This document shows positions 33,429 through 42,590 of a DNA stretch of 64,000 nt, in pieces; within the stretch, counting starts at the first letter, position 1; each line of letters opens with the position of its first letter. The notes below the pieces were generated by a model. That model worked only from the letters and a program-made list of their open reading frames with translations, did no database searches and was not told the origin of the DNA. The stretch is from CAZAQK01 sp046344715 (GTDB lineage: Bacteria > Pseudomonadota > Alphaproteobacteria > Rickettsiales > SXRF01), in the NCBI GenBank assembly GCA_046344715.1, contig JBKDKX010000008.1, forward strand, positions 1 through 64,000, read 5' to 3'. The position numbers and the translations under genes are program-made.

Positions 33429-34109
33429 TTAATTCTCATAAACAATATGCTCTTTATTTATAACATATTGTTTATCATTATTTTTATTCTTATATGCTGG
33501 AGCTAAATCCATAACCAAAAGACCCTGAATTACATCAGAATCTGCATCCAGATTGCCAATCTCAGATGATTTAATGAATGATGTGACAAAACCAGCCTGC
33601 GATGCCAGAGTGCCATACGCACGCGCCTTGCCAGCAGGTGCCACAATAAAAACAAAACGTACTTTAGCCGTAATCAATTCCGCCAGTGCTTCCTGCAATA
33701 ATCCTTCTGTGATTTCATCGGCATTATCCGGAAAGACTGCAATATCTGAAATCTGTGCGGAGCGCACACTGGATACAGGCAGGTGCTTTAACAGTGCCGA
33801 GATATTCAGACCACCACGTTCAACCGGCAAAAATCCCTTGGATTCCGGCTCTTTCAGCGCAATCTGTAATCCGCCAAGGCAATGCCTGCCCCTATGCGCC
33901 ACAATATGTATCTTATCTTCAGCAATACGCACTGCAGGAACTCTTGCACCTGACATATTGATCAACATATTGTCTTGAAGGAGACGGTACTGGTGAAGCA
34001 AACCTACGTCGTTGCTCGACTCGAAAACAACTTCAGAACCATCTCCCATGGAGTGACGAAACCGACGCTGCAAATACGATTCAAACGACACGGTATCAAA
34101 CATATACAC
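33429..34109 (-). CDS. Hypothetical protein upstream of flagellin gene
   Basis: The 226-residue soluble protein has no signal or membrane segment. The middle and C-terminal part (SDIAVFPDNADEITEGLLQEAL, then KVRFVFIVAPAGKARAYGTLASQAGF; landmarks SDIAVFP and VFIVAPAG) shows an alternating strand-helix pattern. That vaguely recalls the GNAT acyltransferase fold, but the acetyl-CoA loop is not convincing. I do not recognise the family. It is transcribed in the same direction as the flagellin gene, 140 bases upstream, so a role in flagellin modification or control is conceivable only by position. Confidence 0.62.
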   Translation of the reverse strand: MYMFDTVSFESYLQRRFRHSMGDGSEVVFESSNDVGLLHQYRLLQDNMLINMSGARVPAVRIAEDKIHIVAHRGRHCLGGLQIALKEPESKGFLPVERGGLNISALLKHLPVSSVRSAQISDIAVFPDNADEITEGLLQEALAELITAKVRFVFIVAPAGKARAYGTLASQAGFVTSFIKSSEIGNLDADSDVIQGLLVMDLAPAYKNKNNDKQYVINKEHIVYEN

Positions 34110-34229
34110 ACCCTGTGTGGAGAATGGTTAATATTTGGTTAATAAATCAGCATTATTGGAATTTGGCAAGGGATTTTTCAGGTATTTATACAACTTATTG
34201 ATGTTATACACAATGCTCATCTGTGTATG

Positions 34230-34261
34230 TAACAAACTGAAACAAGTTTTTACGTTATAAT
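34230..34261 (+). promoter_or_regulatory. Putative glmS promoter (TAACA-N21-TATAAT)
   Basis: TATAAT (34256-34261) is a perfect -10 hexamer 118 bases before the glmS start. TAACA lies 21 bases upstream, a spacing longer than usual. The same pair with the same 21-base spacing precedes the unknown genes at 25855 and 36287. The long leader to glmS could hold regulatory structure, but I see no glmS ribozyme core, which is in any case typical of Gram-positive bacteria. Confidence 0.4.
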
Positions 34262-34379
34262 CCCATTTTTTCACAGTAAGCATTTAGCCATCATCACCTC
34301 CGCAATGCGATAACTTCCTGTTGATTAGGAAGGTAAGTAAACCTATTTTGCGGCAACTGAGATTTGAAAGGATTTTGCC

Positions 34380-36200
34380 ATGTGCGGGATTATAGGGATT
34401 ACAGGTTACCGCGACGCAGCCCCGCTGATACTGGGTGGTCTGAAACACCTTGAATATCGCGGCTATGATTCTGCCGGTATTGCAACACTGCATGGCGGTG
34501 CAATCAGCCGCACCCGCGCACAGGGCAAGTTGGTAAATTTAGAAAAAGTACTGGAAACCACACCACTTGCAGGCACAACCGGCATCGGCCACACGCGCTG
34601 GGCAACCCATGGCATTCCGAATGAAATCAACGCGCATCCGCACGCCACAGATAAAGTGGCCGTGGTTCATAATGGCATTATTGAAAATTACCGCGAACTA
34701 CGCGATGAGATGGCAGCAAAAGGCCATAACTTCCTGAGCCAAACGGATACGGAAGTTATCCCTGCCCTGCTAACGCATTACCTGAATGAAGGCATAACAC
34801 CGCAACAGGCCATGGCAAAAACCTTAAACCGCCTGCATGGGGCATTTGCACTGGCGGTGGTGTTTCGCGATCATCCGGATTTAGTGTTAGGTGCACGCCA
34901 AGGCCCGCCACTGGCTGTGGGTTATGGCGATAAAGAAATGTTTTTAGGTTCGGATGCCATCGCGCTTTCCAACCTCACCTCCCGCATCAGCTATCTTGAG
35001 GATGGCGACTGGGTGGAGCTTACCCCAACCTCAGCTATTTTCCATGATGCCTCCGGTAAAAAAGTTGAACGTGCCATCAGCCAGTCTGGTTATAATGGCG
35101 CGTCCACCGGCAAGGGCAATTATCGCCATTTCATGCAAAAGGAAATTTTTGAACAGCCAGGCGTGGTGGGCGAAGCAGTAAAAATATACTGCAACCCGGC
35201 AACACTAGACATCACCCTACCCGCATTTCCGTTTGACTTGAAAGATATAAGCCGTGTGCAGATTATCGCCTGTGGCACCTCGTTCTACGCCGCAAACGTG
35301 GCAAAATACTGGATGGAATCTATCGCACGTATTCCGGTGGAAGTGGATATTGCCTCTGAATACCGTTACCGCAACCCCGTGCCAGACCCTAAGGGGCTAA
35401 CCATTGTTATCTCACAATCAGGTGAAACAGCAGACACACTTGCCGTGCTACGCTTCACCAAAAAAATACATCCCGTGCTTGCTATTGTGAATGTGCCGGA
35501 AAGCACCATCGCGCGTGAAGCAAACGCGGTGATTTATACCCATGCTGGGCCAGAAATTGGCGTGGCATCCACCAAAGCATTCACCACCCAGCTTGCCACA
35601 CTCGCCTGCCTTGCTGTGGAACTGGCAAAGGCACACAAAACCATTGATGCCAAACAACGCAGTGCCTACTGCGAACAGTTGCTGGAAGTGCCATCTTACA
35701 TGTCTGAGATATTAAAGCAGGATCACAAAATTCAGGCACTCGCGCAGAACATCGCCAAAGCACAGGACATGCTGTTCATTGGTCGTGGTACAAATTTCGC
35801 TATCGCCATGGAAGGCGCGCTGAAGATGAAAGAAATTTCCTATATCCACGCTGAAGCCTATGCAGCAGGCGAATTAAAGCATGGACCCATTGCCTTGATT
35901 GATGAGCATATGCCAGTCATCGCCCTTGCGCCTTCTGATTTGCTGTTTGATAAAACCACCTCAAATATTCAGGAAGCTGCTGCTCGCGGCGGGCGAATTA
36001 TTCTCATCAGCGATGAAAAAGGCATTGCCGCCGCCGGTGATTTGCCCGTGGCCAGCATCGCAATGCCAGAAGCAGGCAGTTTTATTTCACCGCTCTTATA
36101 TGCCCTGCCCATGCAGATGCTGGCATACCACGTGGCGGTGCTGAAAGGCACGGATGTGGATCAGCCGAGAAATCTAGCAAAAAGTGTTACGGTTGAGTAA
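34380..36200 (+). CDS. glmS: Glutamine--fructose-6-phosphate aminotransferase
   Basis: The 606-residue enzyme has the N-terminal nucleophile Cys2 (MCGIIGITGY) of the glutaminase domain, HTRWATHG, then two SIS domains with ACGTSFYAANVAKYW and ISQSGETADTLAVLR. The C-terminus ends LAKSVTVE, as in the family. It makes glucosamine-6-phosphate from fructose-6-phosphate and glutamine, the first step toward UDP-GlcNAc for peptidoglycan and lipid A. GAAAGGA precedes the ATG. The usual partner glmU is not adjacent. Confidence 0.97.
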   Translation: MCGIIGITGYRDAAPLILGGLKHLEYRGYDSAGIATLHGGAISRTRAQGKLVNLEKVLETTPLAGTTGIGHTRWATHGIPNEINAHPHATDKVAVVHNGIIENYRELRDEMAAKGHNFLSQTDTEVIPALLTHYLNEGITPQQAMAKTLNRLHGAFALAVVFRDHPDLVLGARQGPPLAVGYGDKEMFLGSDAIALSNLTSRISYLEDGDWVELTPTSAIFHDASGKKVERAISQSGYNGASTGKGNYRHFMQKEIFEQPGVVGEAVKIYCNPATLDITLPAFPFDLKDISRVQIIACGTSFYAANVAKYWMESIARIPVEVDIASEYRYRNPVPDPKGLTIVISQSGETADTLAVLRFTKKIHPVLAIVNVPESTIAREANAVIYTHAGPEIGVASTKAFTTQLATLACLAVELAKAHKTIDAKQRSAYCEQLLEVPSYMSEILKQDHKIQALAQNIAKAQDMLFIGRGTNFAIAMEGALKMKEISYIHAEAYAAGELKHGPIALIDEHMPVIALAPSDLLFDKTTSNIQEAAARGGRIILISDEKGIAAAGDLPVASIAMPEAGSFISPLLYALPMQMLAYHVAVLKGTDVDQPRNLAKSVTVE

Positions 36201-36286
36201 CTTAGCACATCATCACGCAATCTTAACACTTCTAAAGCACTGATTTTGTTATAATGAGCCAGAAGTAACATTCTCAGGAAGCCATT

Positions 36287-37516
36287 ATGCTGACGCTGCA
36301 AGAACCACAAGATCCGAAAAAAACGATCGAAGATCCAAAGGGTGCCGTCCGCAGTGAGCAGGAAACCATGCGCTCACGCCTTCGCAAGGGCAATGCACAA
36401 GCAGACCCGAATAGGGAATTGACCGAAGGTGAAAAAACTTATTTTGCCCTACGCGAGAAATATCATGACGCATTCAGCACATTAATTCAAAATCAGGATG
36501 CGCTTGATAACGCAACTTTAAATTATATCAATGCACGAGATAATAACCAACGCAGTACACCTATGCTAAAATCTGTTGCTCAAGCAAAAGCAGGAACCGT
36601 ATCTGAGAACTGGAACAATCTTGTGCAAAAATTAAAACAAGACCCCGAGATAGAAAAACTTGCGAATACAATGAATACAAGTAACGAATCTGTTGCGCTT
36701 GGGGTAATGGAAACCTTCAAGAAGCTCCATCCCAAATCCAGTTTATTTTTTGACTCAGACACAATTAGTCAGCAGCGAGAACAATTTCGCAAAGACGCCG
36801 ATGCAAAGTTGGGCAACGCCCCAAGCGCCACACCGGTGGATCTTTCCGTTGGTGTGCTAGCAACATTGCCACCCGCCGATAAAGATACCGTGACCGCGTT
36901 CATAAACCGAATGGATAATGCTGTTCAAGAAAGAATTAAGGAATATAAAGAATGGCAACCTGATGATGCTGAAAGAATAGATGCGATACACGAAAAAGCC
37001 AGACCTGTTGCCATGGAGTTGGCCAAGAAATACGCCACACAATTTCTTGAAATTGATAGAAAAATAGAGGCATTACATACATCTCTTCAAGAATACGTCG
37101 ATACGAAAAAGAAAAGTGCGTCAGGCGGTTCGGCAGATGATGCAGCAGGAAAACTTGCAACAGATATGTCAAAGACTTTTATTCTGGCGCAACATAAAGA
37201 AGTGGAGCGTGACTTGAAAACCCTTAAAACAGCGATAAGCGAGGATGAGCTGTCTGCCCAATTATCTACTATTATCACGGATAAAGACGGACAAAAGATG
37301 CCACAAAAAGGAATAGGTCACGTGGCTGAGGACTTGTTCGAGCATCACGGTTCTTTAGTAATAAGAACACTCGAGAAAAACAAAGAGCTAAGAGATGCAT
37401 TTGTTGAGCTTAAGTCTGATGCAGCGTATCGCACCATAGAAACAACTGAGATATCCCCTCCGCAAACACCGAAAGTGCCCGCAAAACCTGAACAAGGCAA
37501 AGGCAATGATCGTTAA
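36287..37516 (+). CDS. Hydrophilic helical protein of unknown function
   Basis: The 409-residue, very polar, Lys/Glu/Asp-rich protein has no signal peptide, membrane helix or enzyme motif. Most of it is predicted helical, with possible coiled coils around 45-110 and 230-290. The C-terminus has a Pro/Lys-rich tail with PPQTPKVPAKPEQGKG. A promoter-like pair (TAACA-N21-TATAAT) lies 32-63 bases upstream and AGGAAG precedes the ATG. Style and promoter resemble those of the unknown gene at 25855. No function recognised. Confidence 0.65.
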   Translation: MLTLQEPQDPKKTIEDPKGAVRSEQETMRSRLRKGNAQADPNRELTEGEKTYFALREKYHDAFSTLIQNQDALDNATLNYINARDNNQRSTPMLKSVAQAKAGTVSENWNNLVQKLKQDPEIEKLANTMNTSNESVALGVMETFKKLHPKSSLFFDSDTISQQREQFRKDADAKLGNAPSATPVDLSVGVLATLPPADKDTVTAFINRMDNAVQERIKEYKEWQPDDAERIDAIHEKARPVAMELAKKYATQFLEIDRKIEALHTSLQEYVDTKKKSASGGSADDAAGKLATDMSKTFILAQHKEVERDLKTLKTAISEDELSAQLSTIITDKDGQKMPQKGIGHVAEDLFEHHGSLVIRTLEKNKELRDAFVELKSDAAYRTIETTEISPPQTPKVPAKPEQGKGNDR

Positions 37517-37529
37517 TTCTCCGTTACTC

Positions 37530-38291
37530 TTACAATGACACTAAATTCGGATATAGCACCGGCAGAATCACTGCAAAACCAAACGGCACAGTAAGGCGCA
37601 CAGGTTTGTTCATGCCTCCCAGTATTTTGGCCAGAATATAAAACGCCGCAAACAGCGCAAAGAATGTAAGAAGCCCCTTCTCACCCACGCATACACCACC
37701 TGCTGCAAGCAGGAGCGCAAGTGGCGGCAACACATAAATATGCCCCACTTTTTTGATATTCTTACGGCCAATGATTGCTCCCAGCATCATCCCATATAGC
37801 CCACCAAAACAGGCCGGATAGATAGAAGCATCCTGCAATATCCGGTACATCATGCCAAACACGATGACGCAGAGTAGAATTTTCCCCATCATTATATTTT
37901 CATTGATTTCAATGGCCGCCAGCGTCACTAGAAACGTACCAATGAGCACAATCAAAATATATTGCTCACCAAAACCATGCTGCAAAAACCCCAGTATAAA
38001 CAGCAAGCCGATGAGCACTTCCGTCCATGTATGGGATGTTGGAAATGGCTGACCGCAATAACGGCATTTGTGCCGCAGAAGCAATGCAGAGATAACAGGA
38101 AACAGGTCTTTCACCTGAAGCAGGGTACCGCAATTGCCACAATAGGGTGTTTTATCCAGCATCAGCTTGCCGCGCGGCAGGCGGTGTACAAGGCTGCATG
38201 CATAATTTCCGGCAGCAAAACCAAGCACAACCGACCAGATGACGCCGGACAAAATATATGCAACCGGCCAACTTGCTACGGCATCCATCAT
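37530..38291 (-). CDS. Prepilin-peptidase-like (A24) membrane protein without catalytic aspartates
   Basis: The 253-residue polytopic membrane protein has the N-terminal domain of PilD/GspO peptidases: NYACSLVHRLPRGK and the zinc-binding CGNCG...CRYCGQPF pairs. Active prepilin peptidases have two membrane-embedded Asp residues, one near AAIDxxxxxLPD and one in GxGD. Here the first region reads AAIEINENIMMGK and the second KKVGHIYVLPP, so both Asp residues seem to be replaced. It is therefore probably not a peptidase; loss of function or a new role is possible. It is close to an EAL-like and an AsmA gene on the same strand. Confidence 0.75.
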   Translation of the reverse strand: MMDAVASWPVAYILSGVIWSVVLGFAAGNYACSLVHRLPRGKLMLDKTPYCGNCGTLLQVKDLFPVISALLLRHKCRYCGQPFPTSHTWTEVLIGLLFILGFLQHGFGEQYILIVLIGTFLVTLAAIEINENIMMGKILLCVIVFGMMYRILQDASIYPACFGGLYGMMLGAIIGRKNIKKVGHIYVLPPLALLLAAGGVCVGEKGLLTFFALFAAFYILAKILGGMNKPVRLTVPFGFAVILPVLYPNLVSL

Positions 38292-38293
38292 CC

Positions 38294-39538
38294 CTAATTA
38301 TCTACCCTCGACATGGGGTTTAAGAGCGCATCGACATAGCGCCCCTGAAACAGTGGAATGCCCAGTGCCTGCCCAAAATCCACCGCTTGTTTATTATCAC
38401 AACGGCAGAGTATCACACGGTTAGTGCCTGCCATCTGGATGGCTTCTGATAGCTGCTGGTTTGTGCTACTCCGCAAATCACCAAGAACATCCGCGTTCCA
38501 CTGCAACTTAATTAAGTCGGCTCCCAACTTACCGCGATCAATCTGAACAAAACTACGCGTCGTAAGCCCGTCCAGACAGATGCGATAGCCCATTTTCTGC
38601 ACCTCATCACGCGCTATCATGAAGCCGGTAATATCAGCAAACGCATCTACTACTGGTACCTCAATCACCACCGATACTTTGGCAGCCGCAGGTATCGCCG
38701 CATCTAACTGCGTAAACCATGATGAAAGCAGAGTTTCAACATTGAGGTTAAGACTGATAGGAGCATCAAGAAACTGAGCCACATTATCACGTACATGCGT
38801 AATCATCCGTTGATCCAGTAGCTGTGTGATATATTTGAACAACCAGCGATTCGCAAAAAAATCAACATCCGCATCAATCACCTGCCTGAGCTGCGGAATA
38901 TGGATATACACCTCATCAAACACTTTACGGATAGGTAAATTCGGCCGCGCCGCACACACAGGCTGGCGGCGTAAAAGCTTTGCCAGATCGGCCTTCGCCA
39001 GGTCTTCCTCAATCTCTGAAAGACTCGATACACCATGCATTGCCGGTTGGGAGAATACTGGCTGCGCCTGCGTTATCACAGGTTGCTGTGTAATATTTGC
39101 CGTGGTTGCCACCGCACCTTTGCGCACAGTGCGCGCCATTTTACGCGTAACCAGATCAAAGAATGCCTGCCAGTTTGCACTTAGTTCATAAGAATCACAA
39201 AACGCTGGATTTTCCTGCCCGTCCTCACGATATGCAAGCGGATCATCCATGTATAAATAGCGCAGCTGGAAAATCAGCTTACTGAGCACATTTTGCTCAA
39301 GCTCACTACAAAGAACGATGAGTCCGTGGTCAAGCAATACATAAATACCACCTTCGCGATCACGCAGCAGGTCATGTATGAGATTAATAGCGATTTTTAC
39401 CTGATATTCGCTCTGGTACTGTTCCTGTAATTTTTCCAGATGGAAATGTATTGCTTTCCAGCGATAGGCATCCTGCATGTCATGCAGTGCTTCCATCAAT
39501 TTTACTTCGGCAGACTTTGTAATAAGCTGAAGAACCAT
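38294..39538 (-). CDS. Degenerate EAL-domain protein
   Basis: The 414-residue protein has an N-terminal region of unknown type (about 1-170) and a C-terminal part (about 195-405) that follows the EAL fold. Landmarks are FKYITQLLDQRM, ISLNLNVETLLSSWF, IEVP where active enzymes have their ExN motif region, IDRGKLGADLIKLQW and a final GIPLFQGRYVD (usually QGY). The EAL signature and several metal-binding acidic residues are absent, so c-di-GMP hydrolysis is unlikely; ligand binding or a purely structural role is more likely. The gene starts five bases after the asmA-like stop and ends three bases before the prepilin-peptidase-like gene. Confidence 0.7.
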   Translation of the reverse strand: MVLQLITKSAEVKLMEALHDMQDAYRWKAIHFHLEKLQEQYQSEYQVKIAINLIHDLLRDREGGIYVLLDHGLIVLCSELEQNVLSKLIFQLRYLYMDDPLAYREDGQENPAFCDSYELSANWQAFFDLVTRKMARTVRKGAVATTANITQQPVITQAQPVFSQPAMHGVSSLSEIEEDLAKADLAKLLRRQPVCAARPNLPIRKVFDEVYIHIPQLRQVIDADVDFFANRWLFKYITQLLDQRMITHVRDNVAQFLDAPISLNLNVETLLSSWFTQLDAAIPAAAKVSVVIEVPVVDAFADITGFMIARDEVQKMGYRICLDGLTTRSFVQIDRGKLGADLIKLQWNADVLGDLRSSTNQQLSEAIQMAGTNRVILCRCDNKQAVDFGQALGIPLFQGRYVDALLNPMSRVDN

Positions 39539-39543
39539 AATCC

Positions 39544-42531
39544 TTATTTCTGCTCAATACTCTTTACAACAAACGCTTCAAGTGACGCTGTATCCGTTGT
39601 TAACACAGGTCCATCAATAGAGCCGTTTAACTGTACAAGCAAGGTTGGAATTGTTTCTGCGGTAAGTGTAGGGAATTGGAAAAGCGTTGCCAAATCCAAC
39701 GTCCATGGGAGTATTTTAAGTTCCCCATTCATTGTACCTGTTGTAGCCCCGCTCTTCAAAGAAATAGCAGGACTACGCAGCACACCATTTTTAATGTTTA
39801 TGGGACCATCAATCGACATTTCCGTGGCATCTGTAGTGAGCACGCGATTTACGTTATTCAGCACGTCTGCGGCTGTACGAGAAACACGTACCGTATCAAC
39901 CACTCCCTGTAAATTGAGCTTTTGTACATTCACCCCGCGCCCGGTAATAAGCATCTTGCCTTCAGATTGCGCAATCCAGGATTTATAATTTACGCCAGAA
40001 GCAGAAAACGAACCACTGACACTTAGTTTTCCGTTGATATTATGGACATTCAATACGTCTCCAAGAAAATCCTTCATCTCAATATTGAACAATGTGAATC
40101 CTAGAGAAATTCCGGGCACTTTACCGCCAAGCAATGTTCCTGTTACTTCGCAACGTCCCTGCCAGTATGCAAAACTCAAACTCTGGATGGTAACCTGACT
40201 ATTATCTAGCTTGAATCTGGTTTTAACGCGATCAACCACCAAATCATTGTGAAGAAGTTTGCCTGCGCTTATATCAAACACGCCGTTGAAACCATCCATC
40301 CAGGTCATGTCAATGAGTTCTTCCGGCCAAACTTTGGGGGCTTTTTCTTGCGCAGTCTCTGCATTGGCAGAGTTCTGCTGTGCCTCAATAGCGGCTGTTA
40401 CCTCTTCTTCAGCTAATGGTATTTCCTTTGGTTTACTATCACCAACTGTGGGTGGCACAGGATCCTGTACATCAGCCTGTGCAAGTAAAATAATATTCTG
40501 TGATTGCGGAATAATCTCAACATTAGTTTGCGGTTCTGCATTATTTTGTGGCGCGGATTCCCGATTTACATCTGGTTTAACAGCCCTTTCTGCAACTGCT
40601 TTCTCAAAATATGCTGTATTCAATTCAGCCGTATTTACCAGAACATTCAGAAATGGCTTCTCGCCAGCGACATCAAGCGTGATATTTGCCTCGGTTACAT
40701 CTTCTGGATAGTAAAACCTGACATTCTGTATGCCCAATTCATTTTGTCTGGCAAAAAGACGTAGGTATGCATTATCACCTTCGCGATCAAGGAAGGTAAA
40801 TTTTTCTACCTGAATTTTGAGATCTACCGTTGTTTGAAGATTCCTAAGCCAACCCCAGTTCATATTCTGGTCAATTTTGAGAAAAAAGTCTTTTGGTTTT
40901 GCGTCTTTCTGACGCTCACGCCAGAGGTTACGGAAATAGTCAAAATTGATGGATTGTAATTTGACATCGGCTTCTACACGCGGATTGTTAGAGTCATAAT
41001 AGACTACTAAACCGCCACCCAATTTCAGGTCTCCCACCTTTACATCTGATTCTGACAAACGTATCTGATCATGTGACAGATAAATATTGGATCTCAGATA
41101 AAAATCTTCTGCCCCAAGATCTGGCAAATCAGCTACCGACTCATCAAAAATACTAAGAACCTTGCGCAGGCTCTTGCCTTCTGTTTCGATGTTGCCCTCA
41201 AAGCGCATTGCCGTGGTGGTCGCATTCTGAGAAACAACACCAAACAGCCCAAGATTAGATTCTCCAGGCAACGAAATCTGGAACTGGTTAATAGTAAGCG
41301 CGCCATCAGCAACATCCATATTGATACGAACATTTTCCCAGGTTTGTAACGCCATGACCAATTTTTCGGCAGTCATATCAAACGAAATGTCTATATCCTC
41401 CGGTATAGGATTCTTTGACACTTCAGCATCGAGTTGGAATTGACGCTCGCCAGCGGCATATAATTGTTGCATGATTATCTGGAGCAATGACTTCCATTGT
41501 AAATAGTCTAGTGAAGCAAATTTCATCTGCACATCAACGGAAGAACTCTCAGAAAAATCTGCCACCAACGTACCCGTTCCAGTCGATTGCAGGCCATTCC
41601 ACACTATATTGCTAATATCAAATTTGTTACCTTGCTGGCTCCAGTCTCCTGAAAATTGTATCGGCAGCACTGATTTCTTATTTTCCTGACTATCTTCACC
41701 GGAAAGCTGGTTAAAGATACTCTGTTTCTTTTCCTGTGCAGGAACAAGCCAGGGAAAAACATCTTCTATATCAACTGTAAGTTTTGCGGCGATCTTAGGA
41801 AGTTCCGCAGAAAAATTAACTTTACCTTCAAGCTTAATAATATTTTTTTCGTCGGCATACAATTGTATCATGACGGGCAGATCACCCGTGCCAGCATCCG
41901 CATCCTTCGTAAGATCAAAAAACACATTACGATCACTGATTTGCATAGAACCAGTAATCCGCGCAATAGCACCCAAATTTCCACTAAGTGTAATCTTACC
42001 TACAGATACGCTGCGATTATCTACCGCATTACGATAAATCATTGTGCCATCTATTATCTCGACACTTAAATTTTCAATATCTGATCCTTGTTTAGCAAAT
42101 AAATCCAGTTCCTTTTTTAACCAATCCCATTCAATCTGATTATTTTCACCCCGATTAATCTCAAGTACGGGACGCTCCAGCACTATCGAAGACATTTGAG
42201 GAGTATCTGAAAAAATTGTGGAGAGAGTTGGAGTAAGGTGAGCCAGTTCTACAGTCACGGCAGGTATCGGCTTACCATCATTAATATCCCTTAGCTCAAT
42301 CCCTGCAATATATACCGTTGGAACAGGGAGTAACATTACGCTTACGTCGCCACGGATATATACATCCCGCCCCGTACGCTCTTTGATGATACGTTTAAGT
42401 TCGCTGCGATACGTATTGGTATCGATCTGTCCTTGTATGACAAGGGCGATCCCTACTAAAAATAGAAACCCCAGTGTCAACACTGCAACGAATCTTAGGT
42501 TAACGGGTATATTGATTTTCTGTGAGAGCAT
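39544..42531 (-). CDS. AsmA-family protein
   Basis: The 995-residue protein has an N-terminal membrane helix (about 13-33) and then the AsmA start pattern (YRSELKRIIKERTGRDVYIRGD, landmark TGRDVYIRGD). A long periplasmic beta-strand-rich region follows and the C-terminal AsmA-2 domain has ARITGSMQ and the segment GRGVNVQKLNLQGVVDTVR. Proteins of this group are bridge-like lipid transporters between the inner and outer membrane (TamB, YhdP, AsmA). A 100-residue Glu/Ala/Pro-rich insert (around 640-740) is unusual. It heads a three-gene minus-strand run with the EAL-like and peptidase-like genes. Confidence 0.88.
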   Translation of the reverse strand: MLSQKINIPVNLRFVAVLTLGFLFLVGIALVIQGQIDTNTYRSELKRIIKERTGRDVYIRGDVSVMLLPVPTVYIAGIELRDINDGKPIPAVTVELAHLTPTLSTIFSDTPQMSSIVLERPVLEINRGENNQIEWDWLKKELDLFAKQGSDIENLSVEIIDGTMIYRNAVDNRSVSVGKITLSGNLGAIARITGSMQISDRNVFFDLTKDADAGTGDLPVMIQLYADEKNIIKLEGKVNFSAELPKIAAKLTVDIEDVFPWLVPAQEKKQSIFNQLSGEDSQENKKSVLPIQFSGDWSQQGNKFDISNIVWNGLQSTGTGTLVADFSESSSVDVQMKFASLDYLQWKSLLQIIMQQLYAAGERQFQLDAEVSKNPIPEDIDISFDMTAEKLVMALQTWENVRINMDVADGALTINQFQISLPGESNLGLFGVVSQNATTTAMRFEGNIETEGKSLRKVLSIFDESVADLPDLGAEDFYLRSNIYLSHDQIRLSESDVKVGDLKLGGGLVVYYDSNNPRVEADVKLQSINFDYFRNLWRERQKDAKPKDFFLKIDQNMNWGWLRNLQTTVDLKIQVEKFTFLDREGDNAYLRLFARQNELGIQNVRFYYPEDVTEANITLDVAGEKPFLNVLVNTAELNTAYFEKAVAERAVKPDVNRESAPQNNAEPQTNVEIIPQSQNIILLAQADVQDPVPPTVGDSKPKEIPLAEEEVTAAIEAQQNSANAETAQEKAPKVWPEELIDMTWMDGFNGVFDISAGKLLHNDLVVDRVKTRFKLDNSQVTIQSLSFAYWQGRCEVTGTLLGGKVPGISLGFTLFNIEMKDFLGDVLNVHNINGKLSVSGSFSASGVNYKSWIAQSEGKMLITGRGVNVQKLNLQGVVDTVRVSRTAADVLNNVNRVLTTDATEMSIDGPINIKNGVLRSPAISLKSGATTGTMNGELKILPWTLDLATLFQFPTLTAETIPTLLVQLNGSIDGPVLTTDTASLEAFVVKSIEQK

Positions 42532-42590
42532 ACAGGGTAAATGTTACACAAAATTTTGTATAAACATAGGAATAAAAAGATAATTTTTTA

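Noticed and set aside
34110..34379. glmS ribozyme or other riboswitch in the glmS leader
   Set aside because: No catalytic core or known aptamer pattern could be recognised by eye, and the ribozyme class is mostly found in Gram-positive bacteria.
39440..39988. Plus-strand open frame of 182 codons
   Set aside because: Antisense to the AsmA-family gene and the start of the EAL-like gene; no protein features.
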